From a virus: 64,000 nt of DNA. Below the pieces are notes generated by a model. It made no database searches. It was given only the letters and a program-made list of their open reading frames with translations, and was not told where the DNA came from. Below, in pieces: positions 49,672 to 58,373 of the stretch; within the stretch, counting starts at the first letter, position 1, and each line of letters starts with the position of its first letter. Position numbers and translations under genes: made by a program. The DNA is taken from positions 1-64,000 of IMG/VR virus record IMGVR_UViG_3300008448_000009; one strand, 5' to 3'.

Positions 49672-50301
49672 ATGAAAATAGGAATAAGCATAAATGAGGT
49701 TTTAAGGGATTTTATTGGACAGTTCATCTACACCTATGACAAGTATATTGTTCCAGAGCTAGAAGCTGATGGGATAACAGTACCAGACTTAGAGATAGAA
49801 GATGTAACCAGTTTCAATTTAATGGACCATTTTGAATTTAAAGACATCAACAGATTCAATACGTTTCTATATTTAGAAGCACCTCTAGAAATTTTTGGTC
49901 ATGCTGACCTGATGTCAGATGGTTTAATGAACCATTTCAATAACTTTTTAATGGATATTAAAGACGACGAAGAGCACGAAGTATATTTGGTTAGTCGTGA
50001 AGTTGATAAAAGTATCCCATCTACTTATTTTTTCCTTTCTAAAACTGGCTGTAAAGCCGATAAAATACAGTTCTGTTCTAATAATGAAAATGAATGGGAT
50101 GGAATTGACGTTTTGGTAACTGCTAACGTAATAGCTTTGGAAAACAAACCACAAGGTAAAATCAGCATTAAAGTTAAATCACCTTACAATAAAGATGTGA
50201 AAGCTGATTACGAAATCGACACTCTTTTAGATTTCATAAATAATGAAGAATTCAGAAATAGAATTTTAAATACAATAATAACAACTTACGAAGAAATTTA
50301 A
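49672..50301 (+). CDS. HAD-like protein lacking the catalytic aspartates
   Basis: This 209-aa protein has the frame of a phage nucleotidase of the HAD fold: KIGISINEVLRDFIGQFIYTYDKYI (where DxDGVL.DF would be expected), VYLVSREVDKSIPSTYFFLSKTG as the motif II region, and IDVLVTANVIALENKP in place of the DD motif near the end. The nucleophile Asp is Ser/Asn here, so it is probably not catalytic. It may bind a nucleotide or act as a structural partner. It is preceded by a weak TTTTG...TAAATTGG promoter-like sequence only. Confidence 0.5.
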   Translation: MKIGISINEVLRDFIGQFIYTYDKYIVPELEADGITVPDLEIEDVTSFNLMDHFEFKDINRFNTFLYLEAPLEIFGHADLMSDGLMNHFNNFLMDIKDDEEHEVYLVSREVDKSIPSTYFFLSKTGCKADKIQFCSNNENEWDGIDVLVTANVIALENKPQGKISIKVKSPYNKDVKADYEIDTLLDFINNEEFRNRILNTIITTYEEI

Positions 50302-50306
50302 AAATT

Positions 50307-50660
50307 ATGATTGATTTTGGCGGGGCAATTTATTATCTAGATATTGATAGATTTACAGAACTTATCAAAATGGATGACAAACAAGATGACAAAGTTTATG
50401 AAACTGTTATCAAAAATTTTAAAGATGAAAAAGGAAAACTTCTTACTACTGAAGAATTAACAACATGTAGAGAAAGAGACGTTTTCATCAACACTAACAA
50501 ACATGAAATGTTCAGACTAATGATAGAAATTATCTTAGATGACATTGAAGAAGCTGACGATTCGTTAGGTTCAGAAAGAGCTTTATCAAAAGCTTTATTC
50601 TCTTACAAATTAGCATTTAATACTCTACTACATTACGGAATATTAGTAGAAGTTGAATAA
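50307..50660 (+). CDS. Small acidic protein of unknown function
   Basis: This 117-aa protein has an N-terminal strand MIDFGGAIYYLDIDRFTELI followed by a charged helical middle and a C-terminal helix ALSKALFSYKLAFNTLLHYG. The family is not recognised. Its position 5 bases after the HAD-like gene and just before a glycosyltransferase suggests cotranscription. Confidence 0.55.
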   Translation: MIDFGGAIYYLDIDRFTELIKMDDKQDDKVYETVIKNFKDEKGKLLTTEELTTCRERDVFINTNKHEMFRLMIEIILDDIEEADDSLGSERALSKALFSYKLAFNTLLHYGILVEVE

Positions 50661-50682
50661 TAAAATTAAAATAAAAAAACAA

Positions 50683-51831
50683 ATGGAAGAACAAAAAAAA
50701 CAAATGGATGAACAAATCAATCAATTAAAATCTGTGATTGATAAATTAGAAACAAAAGATTTTAGTTTGTATTTTTTCACATTGGATACAAAAGGTAACC
50801 CTACTGCTGGAATAGCCAACATCTACGAACACGTTAAAGTGTTAAACGAATTAGGTTATAAAGCTGCTATCCTTCATGAAAAAAACGATTATAAACTTAG
50901 AGGTGATGAAAACGGTAACGGAGTTGCTGATTGGTTAGGTGAAGAATACGCACAATTACCACACGTTTCTATTGAAGGACAAGAATTACAAATTAGCCCA
51001 GCTGATTTTATTATCATCCCTGAGATTTTCTCAAACATCATGGACCAAGTTAAAGGTTTTCCATGTAAAAAAATCGTATTGTCACAAAGTTACGATTACT
51101 TATTAGAATTACTACCTGTTGGTAAAAGATGGGATATGGATTATGGTTTTATTGATGTGATAACAACTTCTGAAAAACAATCACAATACGTTAAATCATT
51201 ATTTCCATCTATTAGAACACACGTTGTCCCAGTATCTATCCCAACATACTTCAAAGATAGTGATAAACCTAAAAAACCTATCGTTGCTGTTCACACTAGA
51301 AATCAAGGTGATGCGGCTAAATTAGCAAAATCATTCTACCTTCAATTCCCAATTTACAAATGGGTTACATTTAAAGAATTAAGAGGATTGAGTAGAGAAA
51401 AATTTGCTGCTCAATTAAGTGAATCGTGTGTAGCTGTTTGGATTGATGACGTGTCTGGTTTTGGTACTTTCCCTTTGGAAGCAATTGAATGTAACACTCC
51501 AGTTATTGGTAAAATGCCAAATATGATTCCAGAATGGATGGAAGCTACTGATGCTGAAGGAAACCCTTACATTAACAACAACGGTGTTTGGACAAACACT
51601 ACACTTAACATTCCAGAGTTAATCGCAACTTATATGAAAGTTTGGTTAGAAGATGCTGTACCACAAGATTTATTAGACGGTATCAAAGGTACTCAAGGTA
51701 AATACACACCTGAAAAACAAAAAACAACTATGGAAAGTGTTTACGAAAATTTAGTTTATACAAGAACTAACGAACTTAAAATAACTTTAGAGAAATTAGA
51801 AGAATCTCTAGAAGAAACAACTAACGCATAA
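50683..51831 (+). CDS. Glycosyltransferase, GT4-like with coiled-coil N-terminus
   Basis: In this 382-aa protein a TTG at 50653 is possible, but I prefer ATG 50683 because it avoids overlap and has an A-rich leader. Residues 1-27 (EEQKKQMDEQINQLKSVIDK) form a coiled coil. The GT-B core shows YFFTLDTKGNPTAGIANIYE at the start and, about residues 265-290, AVWIDDVSGFGTFPLEAIECNTPVIGK, the GT4 donor-site pattern (GxGxxxLEAxxxxxPVI). It is separated from the main glycosylation island by phoH and two small genes. Substrate unknown. Confidence 0.82.
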   Translation: MEEQKKQMDEQINQLKSVIDKLETKDFSLYFFTLDTKGNPTAGIANIYEHVKVLNELGYKAAILHEKNDYKLRGDENGNGVADWLGEEYAQLPHVSIEGQELQISPADFIIIPEIFSNIMDQVKGFPCKKIVLSQSYDYLLELLPVGKRWDMDYGFIDVITTSEKQSQYVKSLFPSIRTHVVPVSIPTYFKDSDKPKKPIVAVHTRNQGDAAKLAKSFYLQFPIYKWVTFKELRGLSREKFAAQLSESCVAVWIDDVSGFGTFPLEAIECNTPVIGKMPNMIPEWMEATDAEGNPYINNNGVWTNTTLNIPELIATYMKVWLEDAVPQDLLDGIKGTQGKYTPEKQKTTMESVYENLVYTRTNELKITLEKLEESLEETTNA

Positions 51832-51836
51832 TACAA

Positions 51837-52637
51837 ATGAAAGAAAAAAATAATATCTCTGTCATTCTTCCTGTTCATGAATTGGACGACACAACAAAAC
51901 AATTATTTGCAAACGCAGTTAAAAGTGTTACAGACCAAACGGTTAGACCTGACACATTAATTGTTGTAACACCTAAAGGTAGTGATGTTACTAAATATGC
52001 TAAAGATTTTGACTATGGTGATTACAAAAGCTCAGTAACCATTGTTGAAAACGATGGTGAAACAGATTTTTGTTCACAAGTTAATTACGGTGTATCTCAA
52101 TGTAAAACTGAATGGTTTAGTATTTTAGAATACGATGATGAATACGCTAAGATTTGGTTTAAAAACGTTGTAGAATATAAAAACGCTCATACAAACGTTG
52201 ACTTATTCTTACCAATCATCGTGGACGTTGACGCTAAAGGTTCTTTTGCTGGTTTAACAAACGAAGCAGTTTGGGCCAACAGTTTTTCAGATGAATTAGG
52301 TATTTTAGATAACAACGCGTTGTTAACGTATCAAAATTTCAATACTGATGGAATGGTAATTAGAAAATCGACCTATGAAGATTTAGGTGGGTTTAAAAGT
52401 AATATAAAATTAACATTCGTTTATGAATTTTTATTACGTATGACATTTAAAGATGTTAGAGTTATGGTTGTACCTAAATTTGGTTACAAACACGTAAACC
52501 AAAGAGAAGGTTCTCTATTCTCTTCATACAAACAAACTATCGACCCAGTTGAAGCTAGATATTGGTTATCAGCAGCTAAAAAGGAATACTATTTTGCAAA
52601 TGATAGAAAAATAACATACGAAGTTCAAAATGGATAA
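51837..52637 (+). CDS. GT2-family glycosyltransferase
   Basis: This 266-aa protein has the classical GT-A start NISVILPVHELDDTTKQLF (about 5-23), FSILEYDDEYAKIWF with the EYDDE metal site (about 92-107), and a FNTDGMVIRKSTYEDLGGFK block (about 163-182) followed by VYEFLLRMTF (about 188-197), where the catalytic acid region lies. It begins 5 bases after the GT4-like gene and its stop is directly followed by the sigma factor ATG. Confidence 0.85.
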   Translation: MKEKNNISVILPVHELDDTTKQLFANAVKSVTDQTVRPDTLIVVTPKGSDVTKYAKDFDYGDYKSSVTIVENDGETDFCSQVNYGVSQCKTEWFSILEYDDEYAKIWFKNVVEYKNAHTNVDLFLPIIVDVDAKGSFAGLTNEAVWANSFSDELGILDNNALLTYQNFNTDGMVIRKSTYEDLGGFKSNIKLTFVYEFLLRMTFKDVRVMVVPKFGYKHVNQREGSLFSSYKQTIDPVEARYWLSAAKKEYYFANDRKITYEVQNG

Positions 52638-53366
52638 ATGGCTACGAAACGAGGACGCAAAAGAACAAACGAAATGTATTTTGGTCCAGAAGAAGAAGAA
52701 GCTGTTGTCAAATTTTTAGAGTCAACTGACGAATCAGAAAGAAACATCATATTCAACGAGTGGCTTAAAGCCCCGTTGGATAAGATGATTGAATCAATTA
52801 TAAGAAGGTACAAATTATATAGAAAGGGTGAAACTTTTGAAGAACTTCATAGTGACACCGTTTCTTTTTTAATGACAAAGGTTCATAGGTTTGAAGCTGG
52901 ACGAGGTAAAAAAGCTTATTCATATTTTGGAACCATTAGTAAAAACTATATCTTAGGTTTACTCATCAAAGATGAGAAATATCTTAGACAAACTTCATCA
53001 TATGAAGACATGGCTAATGAATTTGAAGAAAGAGAAGATTTAACGTATGTTATTGATAACGATGGGTTTGTTATGGATGATTTTATTGTAAAACTAATCG
53101 AAGGTATAAAAGAAGAGATGAACGATGAAAATTTACCACCCAAAAAGAAATTAAATGACAATGAGAAAAAAGTTGGTTTTGCCCTGATTTATATTTTAGA
53201 AAATTGGGAAACAGCTTTTGAAACGATGGAAGGTGGGTCAAAATACAATAAAAACTCTGTTTTGGAAACAATGAGAAACTATACTTTACTATCAACCAAA
53301 GATATACGTATAGCTATGAAAAGGTATAAAGACTTGTATGAATTGCTTACAAAACACGGTTTGTAG
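52638..53366 (+). CDS. Late transcription sigma factor (T4 gp55-like)
   Basis: This 242-aa protein redirects host RNA polymerase to late promoters. The N-terminal half (ATKRGRKRTNEMYFGPEEEE, then PLDKMIESIIRRYKLYR) and the central KVHRFEAGRGKKAYSYFGTI and SKNYILGLLIKDEKY segments fit the region-2-like core of gp55-type late sigma factors. A family-usual C-terminal tail differs. Matching this, the recurring TATTTATAA motif lies before late operons in this window. It follows the GT2 gene without spacing (TAA-ATG). The assignment rests on pattern recognition and context, so moderate confidence. Confidence 0.7.
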   Translation: MATKRGRKRTNEMYFGPEEEEAVVKFLESTDESERNIIFNEWLKAPLDKMIESIIRRYKLYRKGETFEELHSDTVSFLMTKVHRFEAGRGKKAYSYFGTISKNYILGLLIKDEKYLRQTSSYEDMANEFEEREDLTYVIDNDGFVMDDFIVKLIEGIKEEMNDENLPPKKKLNDNEKKVGFALIYILENWETAFETMEGGSKYNKNSVLETMRNYTLLSTKDIRIAMKRYKDLYELLTKHGL

Positions 53367-53384
53367 ATATTTATATATAAAAAC
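53366..53384 (+). promoter_or_regulatory. Phage late-type promoter motif
   Basis: GATATTTATATATAAAAAC overlaps the sigma factor stop and lies 8 bases before the next gene (53393), where a structural operon begins. Confidence 0.52.
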
Positions 53385-53392
53385 TAATTACC

Positions 53393-53782
53393 ATGCCTAG
53401 AAAAAGAAAACAAGACGTTAAAGTAAACAATACCGAATCATTAGAGGGACTTATGCAAGAAACTTATAACGATGCATGTTTACAAATAAATGATGCTCAA
53501 AGAACTATCAATGAGCTTACAGTTAGCGCAGCGCCAGATGGTGTTGATGATTTAACAAAAATAGCTAAAGAAAAAGGTGGTTTATTAAAAATAAAAGATT
53601 CTGCTATCAGAATTAAATTAGAATTGGCTAAACTACAAAGTGATATCATTAAAAATCGTGGAGATGTTGAAACCGCAGTTTCTGAAAGAAGCAATGGTTT
53701 AGCGTCTCTTAATGATTTTAAGTCTATTAGACAAATGATTAAAAACAGTAATAACCCAGAAGAGGAAGAAGAAACAGATTAA
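53393..53782 (+). CDS. Small helical protein, possibly a terminase small-subunit-like or virion protein
   Basis: This basic/acidic helical 129-aa protein starts PRKRKQDVKVNNTESLEG, with an IKDSAIRIKLELAKLQSDII helix (about 67-86) and an acidic tail EEEEETD. Small terminase subunits of T4-like phages have a similar helical core, but I see no decisive motif. It is the first gene of the structural run after the late sigma factor, with the 475-aa gene following 1 base later. Confidence 0.45.
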   Translation: MPRKRKQDVKVNNTESLEGLMQETYNDACLQINDAQRTINELTVSAAPDGVDDLTKIAKEKGGLLKIKDSAIRIKLELAKLQSDIIKNRGDVETAVSERSNGLASLNDFKSIRQMIKNSNNPEEEEETD

Positions 53783-53783
53783 T

Positions 53784-55211
53784 ATGTCATTAGTTGATAA
53801 AAAGAAAAAAGTTTTTGGTGAAATAGCTGCTGCTAGAACATTGACAGAAGGAATGCCTAAGTTCAAACTTGATTCATCTTTTCCGTCGATTAATAACGGT
53901 TCTGACCCGATTGTTTTTTTGGTCGATTTGATTAAATCATTAATCGGTCAGTCAAATTTTGTTAATAAAATTTCAAAAATGTTGGCTACAACACTTGACA
54001 CTATTGAACAAAAATTAAAAATAGTCCTTAAAAAAACTTTAAAGGGTATAGTTACTTGCGGTGTTGACCCAAGCATACCAGCATTTATGAGGTCTGGTCC
54101 AAACACTACTGGTATTGTTATAGAAGTTAGTAAAATAGATTTCTTTGAACAATTTAAAACAGACCCAACAACACCTATAGGTAAACTAATGTATAACGAC
54201 GTAACATCATCATTGGTTACTAGTAGTGATATGAATACGTTTTTATATGCTGTTATTCAAGACGAAGGTACTACACGCACATGGCAGAATATTTTGGATT
54301 TTACATTTTATTCTATAGGGACAAATGGAAACCCAAACAATTGTTTTGTCATCAAATGTAACCAAACATATGACAATAAAAAACTTAACCAATTAAATGA
54401 TAATTTTATCGATTCTTTGGATTTATTTGAATCTAGTAATATAATAAACAAAATCATCGATGCTTTATTTGGTTCAATTTCTTTTAATTTGAATAAAACC
54501 AATAAACAACTTGAGATGGAAGCTCAAATTAATGACGTTATTGATAGGTTATCAAACGCTGACATTAATAAAGAAATAACTGATGATTATTTCGAGTTTT
54601 CAAATGAAGAGATTGCTCAACAACAATACTTAGCAAACGATAGGAAAAATGGTATTATTAGAGTTAAAACTAGTGTAGAAACAAAAGCCAATATGCCAAT
54701 TAGTTATTTAGAAACATTGACCAATGATTTAAACGCACCTAGTGTTACGTTAGTACAAAAGAGGGATATTATAAATACTAGTTTAAATAGCATGGCCGAT
54801 AACTTAAGTAGTCAAATACCCAACAATCAAGACGGCCAAACTGTTAAAATTAGCTTTTTTAAAGATTTAATAAAAAATTTAATCAAAACAATTACTAGTG
54901 TTTTATTATCACCGAAAATTATAATTATTTTTCTAATTAATTTTAAAATAATTTTCGGAGTTGCATCAACATTTAAAGACCCTATTGACTTTATAAAGAA
55001 AAATAGAGCACTATTTACCGCTGTAACTAAAGAAATTACAAACATTATTGTTCAATACCTTATGGCTATTGCTATGCGAGAAATAAGTAAATTAGCTGGT
55101 AACGCTGCTGTTATTAAATTAAAAGAAAAGGTTGACAATAAAAAACAACAATTGATAAGTCTATTAGGTGTTCCTCAAGACGCTATTAGAAAAATTAAAG
55201 GATTAATATAA
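53784..55211 (+). CDS. Probable baseplate/tail structural protein
   Basis: This 475-aa protein has an N-terminal LTEGMPKFKLDSSFPSINNG segment, a long mixed region and a hydrophobic stretch at about 375-400 (SPKIIIIFLINFKIIFGVA) that could be membrane-interacting or buried. The C-terminal helical end (ALFTAVTKEITNIIVQYLMA) is also hydrophobic. No family is named. Together with the following 164-aa gene and the gp5-like gene it forms a likely baseplate cluster. It overlaps the next gene by one base. Confidence 0.55.
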   Translation: MSLVDKKKKVFGEIAAARTLTEGMPKFKLDSSFPSINNGSDPIVFLVDLIKSLIGQSNFVNKISKMLATTLDTIEQKLKIVLKKTLKGIVTCGVDPSIPAFMRSGPNTTGIVIEVSKIDFFEQFKTDPTTPIGKLMYNDVTSSLVTSSDMNTFLYAVIQDEGTTRTWQNILDFTFYSIGTNGNPNNCFVIKCNQTYDNKKLNQLNDNFIDSLDLFESSNIINKIIDALFGSISFNLNKTNKQLEMEAQINDVIDRLSNADINKEITDDYFEFSNEEIAQQQYLANDRKNGIIRVKTSVETKANMPISYLETLTNDLNAPSVTLVQKRDIINTSLNSMADNLSSQIPNNQDGQTVKISFFKDLIKNLIKTITSVLLSPKIIIIFLINFKIIFGVASTFKDPIDFIKKNRALFTAVTKEITNIIVQYLMAIAMREISKLAGNAAVIKLKEKVDNKKQQLISLLGVPQDAIRKIKGLI

Positions 55212-55705
55212 TGAGTGGAATAAACAACTTATCGGGACAAGGTAGCAATGCGCTAAACCAAGGTAAAGAAAAATTTTCAGAACTTAAAAAAAATGCCGAA
55301 AATATATTTGATTTTTCAAATATATCTGGAATTTTAAATATAATTTTATCTTTGTTTAAAATTCCAGATACACCTGTAGAACCATTACCACCACCACTTA
55401 TTATGGTAGGTGCACCACTAAGACCAGGAATGTCAGCCAAAGCTGTGGCTTCTAGAATTATAGCTAGACAATCTGAAGCTGGTTTACCAGTTGGTGATGT
55501 TTTTGCTGATGGAAATAACACTAGCGAAGCTATGTTAGCTATACAGGTTGATGAGGTTATAAATACTTTGTTAACAGAATCTGTGGTCAACGTTGTTATA
55601 CCTCCTGGAGTTGCAATAACAGCGGTGGGCGCTAATCTAGGTGGACCTATTGTAGTGCAAGGGTTTACAACAACCATGGGTGTCGGTAATGGAATAATGA
55701 GATAA
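55211..55705 (+). CDS. Probable baseplate-associated protein
   Basis: This 164-aa protein has a Gly/Asn-rich start, a Pro-rich linker (IPDTPVEPLPPPLIMVGAPL, about 50-70) and a conserved-looking core SAKAVASRIIARQSEAGLPV, later VVNVVIPPGVAITAVG. I have an impression of having seen the ARQSEAG pattern in other phage baseplate loci, but cannot confirm it. It is coupled by one-base overlap to the upstream gene. Confidence 0.5.
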   Translation: MSGINNLSGQGSNALNQGKEKFSELKKNAENIFDFSNISGILNIILSLFKIPDTPVEPLPPPLIMVGAPLRPGMSAKAVASRIIARQSEAGLPVGDVFADGNNTSEAMLAIQVDEVINTLLTESVVNVVIPPGVAITAVGANLGGPIVVQGFTTTMGVGNGIMR

Positions 55706-55718
55706 TTAAAATAATGTT

Positions 55719-55901
55719 ATGTACGAAGATTTAGAATCAAAATCAAACAATGAAATTTTGTTTGAAATAAAACAAATGGAGGCCGACCACGAGGCTATAA
55801 AACTTAAAATGTTGCAAGACTATGATAAACTAGTTGAAATCGAAAAAAGATTTGACGTAGCTAACAAACTAATTGTAAAAAGACTTAAAGGGGAACAATA
55901 A
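55719..55901 (+). CDS. Small coiled-coil protein
   Basis: This 60-aa all-helical, charged protein (ESKSNNEILFEIKQMEADHE with heptad-like hydrophobics) is likely a short coiled coil. It overlaps the gp5-like baseplate gene by one base (TAATG), suggesting it works with it, for example as a small hub or assembly factor. Function unknown. Confidence 0.55.
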   Translation: MYEDLESKSNNEILFEIKQMEADHEAIKLKMLQDYDKLVEIEKRFDVANKLIVKRLKGEQ

Positions 55902-56923
55902 TGCTAAATAACAAACATACCAGAGGTGAAAAAAGCCAGTACGATACCTACAAAACATTTACTTATTTAAAATATGGTGAAGTAATGTCTGTTAACGACC
56001 CAAGTAGTTTGGGGCGTATAAAAGTATGGATTAAAGGTTCTGTAAGTAATGGTGGTGATGACGAAATAGTAAATAGTGGTACCGATTATGATAAATTACC
56101 ATGGTGCCATCCTTTACTACCTAAACATTTATCAGTTCAACCAAAAGTTGGTGAAGGTGTTTGGGTTTTTGTTTTTAGTAAAGAAAAGGAAAGTGGGGAT
56201 AGAATGTTTATCGGACCTATCATTTCACAATTAAATAAATTAGATTTTGATAGTGCTAAAACAACTGCATTATCTGGTTTTAATTTCGGACCAACAAAAC
56301 CAAGTATAAATATTACAAACAAAGGTGGTGCTATTGCAATACCAGAGTTAATTGGTGTTTTCCCTAACCCTGAAGATGTATCAATTCAAGGTAGATACAA
56401 TACTGATATCACACAAAAAAAGAATGAAATAGTTCTTAGAGCTGGTAAGTTTGTTGAAGCACCAATATTTAACCCTAGTGAAAACCCATACCCTTTTGTT
56501 TTCAATACCGCAACACAAGGATTTATTCAAATTAAAAATAATGCCGTATTAGAAACAACTAACGTAGACCAAACACTAGTTAATAATAAAATTGGCACCA
56601 TTACCAATATAGTTTCAAACAAAATAAACCTTATCACACATGGTGGTTCACCAAGTTTTGAAGTTACTAACCAACAAAACCTGATTAGTGACGAAGAAAT
56701 GTTAAGAATTCTTTCTCAAGCTCACCAACTACCTTTTGGTGATATATTACTACAATATTTAAAACTGTTAAAAGATGCTTTCCTAAATCACGTACACAAC
56801 GGACATGGTAATAAATGTACTGATTTAACTATTGAAGGAAATAAACAAGCCGTAAAAGCTTTCCTAGATAAAGCCAAAGAATTGGAAGATTCTATGTTAT
56901 CTAAAAACATTCGTATTAATTAA
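55901..56923 (+). CDS. Baseplate central spike/hub OB-fold protein (gp5/gpV-like)
   Basis: In this 340-aa protein the N-terminal about 30-120 residues match the OB-fold of baseplate spike proteins (T4 gp5 N-domain, P2 gpV): KYGEVMSVNDPSSLGRIKVW, then LPWCHPLLPKHLSVQPKVGE and VWVFVFSKE. Residues 180-250 form repeated strands rich in Ile/Val/Asn as in a spike beta-helix. No lysozyme domain, unlike T4 gp5. The C-terminus has a HVHNGHGNKCTDL segment with His/Cys that could bind metal at the spike base. It initiates membrane puncture during infection. Confidence 0.8.
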   Translation: MLNNKHTRGEKSQYDTYKTFTYLKYGEVMSVNDPSSLGRIKVWIKGSVSNGGDDEIVNSGTDYDKLPWCHPLLPKHLSVQPKVGEGVWVFVFSKEKESGDRMFIGPIISQLNKLDFDSAKTTALSGFNFGPTKPSINITNKGGAIAIPELIGVFPNPEDVSIQGRYNTDITQKKNEIVLRAGKFVEAPIFNPSENPYPFVFNTATQGFIQIKNNAVLETTNVDQTLVNNKIGTITNIVSNKINLITHGGSPSFEVTNQQNLISDEEMLRILSQAHQLPFGDILLQYLKLLKDAFLNHVHNGHGNKCTDLTIEGNKQAVKAFLDKAKELEDSMLSKNIRIN

Positions 56924-56941
56924 GCTTATTACTGTTTTTAT

Positions 56942-56959
56942 GATATTTATAATAAAAAC
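56942..56959 (+). promoter_or_regulatory. Phage late-type promoter motif
   Basis: GATATTTATAATAAAAAC, 6 bases before the ATG at 56966; near-exact match to the late motif, following the end of the baseplate cluster. Confidence 0.62.
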
Positions 56960-56965
56960 AAAACC

Positions 56966-58372
56966 ATGGTAATACGTACATATTTCGATAAAAACAACAC
57001 AATAGTTAGTAACTCAATTGTTAACACTGGATTAAACCCAGTGGCTGAGTTATTTTACGGTGGTGCTGATGGTGCAGAAAAATATAGTAGGTTTTTATTT
57101 TACTTTGATGAAACTAGACTTAGAAATTTATACACTGGGGGCACGTATACCGACTTAACTAAACTAAAACATACTCTTAGACTAACCAACACAGCATCGT
57201 TCGATACAGGCCTTTTAAACGGTACAATGGAAGCCAAAGACAGAGCTTCATCATTTGATTTGATTTTATTCAAAATTAATCAAGATTGGGATAACGGTGT
57301 AGGTTATGATTATGAAGTTCCTATAATTGTTAGTGGTGATTATTTCTATTCTAGTGACCCATCAAATTGGACAGCAGCCAAAACTGGTGAAGCATGGACC
57401 AACGGTACTGGTGTTTATTCTGGTTCACCATCAGGAATTACTGTAACAACACAACACTTTGATAAAGGTAATGAAAACATAGAAATGGATATTACAGACT
57501 ACGTTAATGGGTTGTTAACTGGTGACACAAACTATGGATTAGGAATTGCGTATGCTAGAGGTTATGAACAAATAAACACATCAGCTCTACAATATGTTGG
57601 ATTCTTTACTAACAACACACAAACATTTTATGAACCATTTGTTGAAACAATCTACGATAACCATATTAAAGACGATAGAAACAACTTTTTCTTAGATAAA
57701 CATAACAAACTATATCTTTACGTAAATCTTGCGGGAAATCCAACTAATTTGGATTCTATACCTAGTGTTGACATTTATGATGAAAACGGTGTTATATTTT
57801 CATCATATACATCTTCTGAGGTTACACACGTTACTTTGGGTGTTTATTCTATTGATATCATCGTACCAACAACTAATTCAAACGAAAATACAATGTATAA
57901 CGATGTTTGGAGTGATGTTGTGATAAACGGTGTTACCAGACCAAATATTAGTTTAGATTTTGTAATGAGACCATCGATGGAATATTACAATATTGGAAAC
58001 AACGATATGCTACCTAAAAAAATTGCTGTATCGATTGGTGGTATCAGAAACCAAGAAAAAATAAAACGTGGTGATATCCGTAAAGGTATCGTATCAGCTA
58101 GAATTCCTTACACCGTAGAACAAACTCAAAGTATTGATAACCTTCAATATAGATTATATGTTAAAGAAGGTGTGAGAGAATTAACAGTGATTGATTTCCA
58201 ACCAGTTGAAATGGCAAACAATTATTATTATTTCTTGTTAGATACAGCTAGTCTTATCCCGAATACTTACTATTTGGATATTCTTGCAACATCAAATTTA
58301 GAAGTAACAACAATAAAAAGTGTTGTTCAATTTGACATTGTAAACCAAGTTGAATTACGTAAAGGACAGTAA
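56966..58372 (+). CDS. Large virion structural protein with beta-sandwich start
   Basis: The first about 220 residues of this 468-aa protein look like a jelly-roll/DNRLRE-type domain: ELFYGGADGAEKYSRFLFYF, KLKHTLRLTNTASF, FKINQDWDNGVGYDYE and EMDITDYVNGLL. Residues about 230-320 form a second beta domain (FLDKHNKLYLYVNLAG), and the C-terminal part (QYRLYVKEGVRELTVIDFQP) another. No enzyme motif is seen. It is driven by a late-type promoter and is likely a baseplate wedge, fibre-attachment or decoration protein. Confidence 0.55.
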   Translation: MVIRTYFDKNNTIVSNSIVNTGLNPVAELFYGGADGAEKYSRFLFYFDETRLRNLYTGGTYTDLTKLKHTLRLTNTASFDTGLLNGTMEAKDRASSFDLILFKINQDWDNGVGYDYEVPIIVSGDYFYSSDPSNWTAAKTGEAWTNGTGVYSGSPSGITVTTQHFDKGNENIEMDITDYVNGLLTGDTNYGLGIAYARGYEQINTSALQYVGFFTNNTQTFYEPFVETIYDNHIKDDRNNFFLDKHNKLYLYVNLAGNPTNLDSIPSVDIYDENGVIFSSYTSSEVTHVTLGVYSIDIIVPTTNSNENTMYNDVWSDVVINGVTRPNISLDFVMRPSMEYYNIGNNDMLPKKIAVSIGGIRNQEKIKRGDIRKGIVSARIPYTVEQTQSIDNLQYRLYVKEGVRELTVIDFQPVEMANNYYYFLLDTASLIPNTYYLDILATSNLEVTTIKSVVQFDIVNQVELRKGQ

Positions 58373-58373
58373 T

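Noticed and set aside
55195-55677. 160-aa open frame on the minus strand over the baseplate gene
   Set aside because: It covers two coupled plus-strand genes with good protein features and lacks any promoter or recognised motif.
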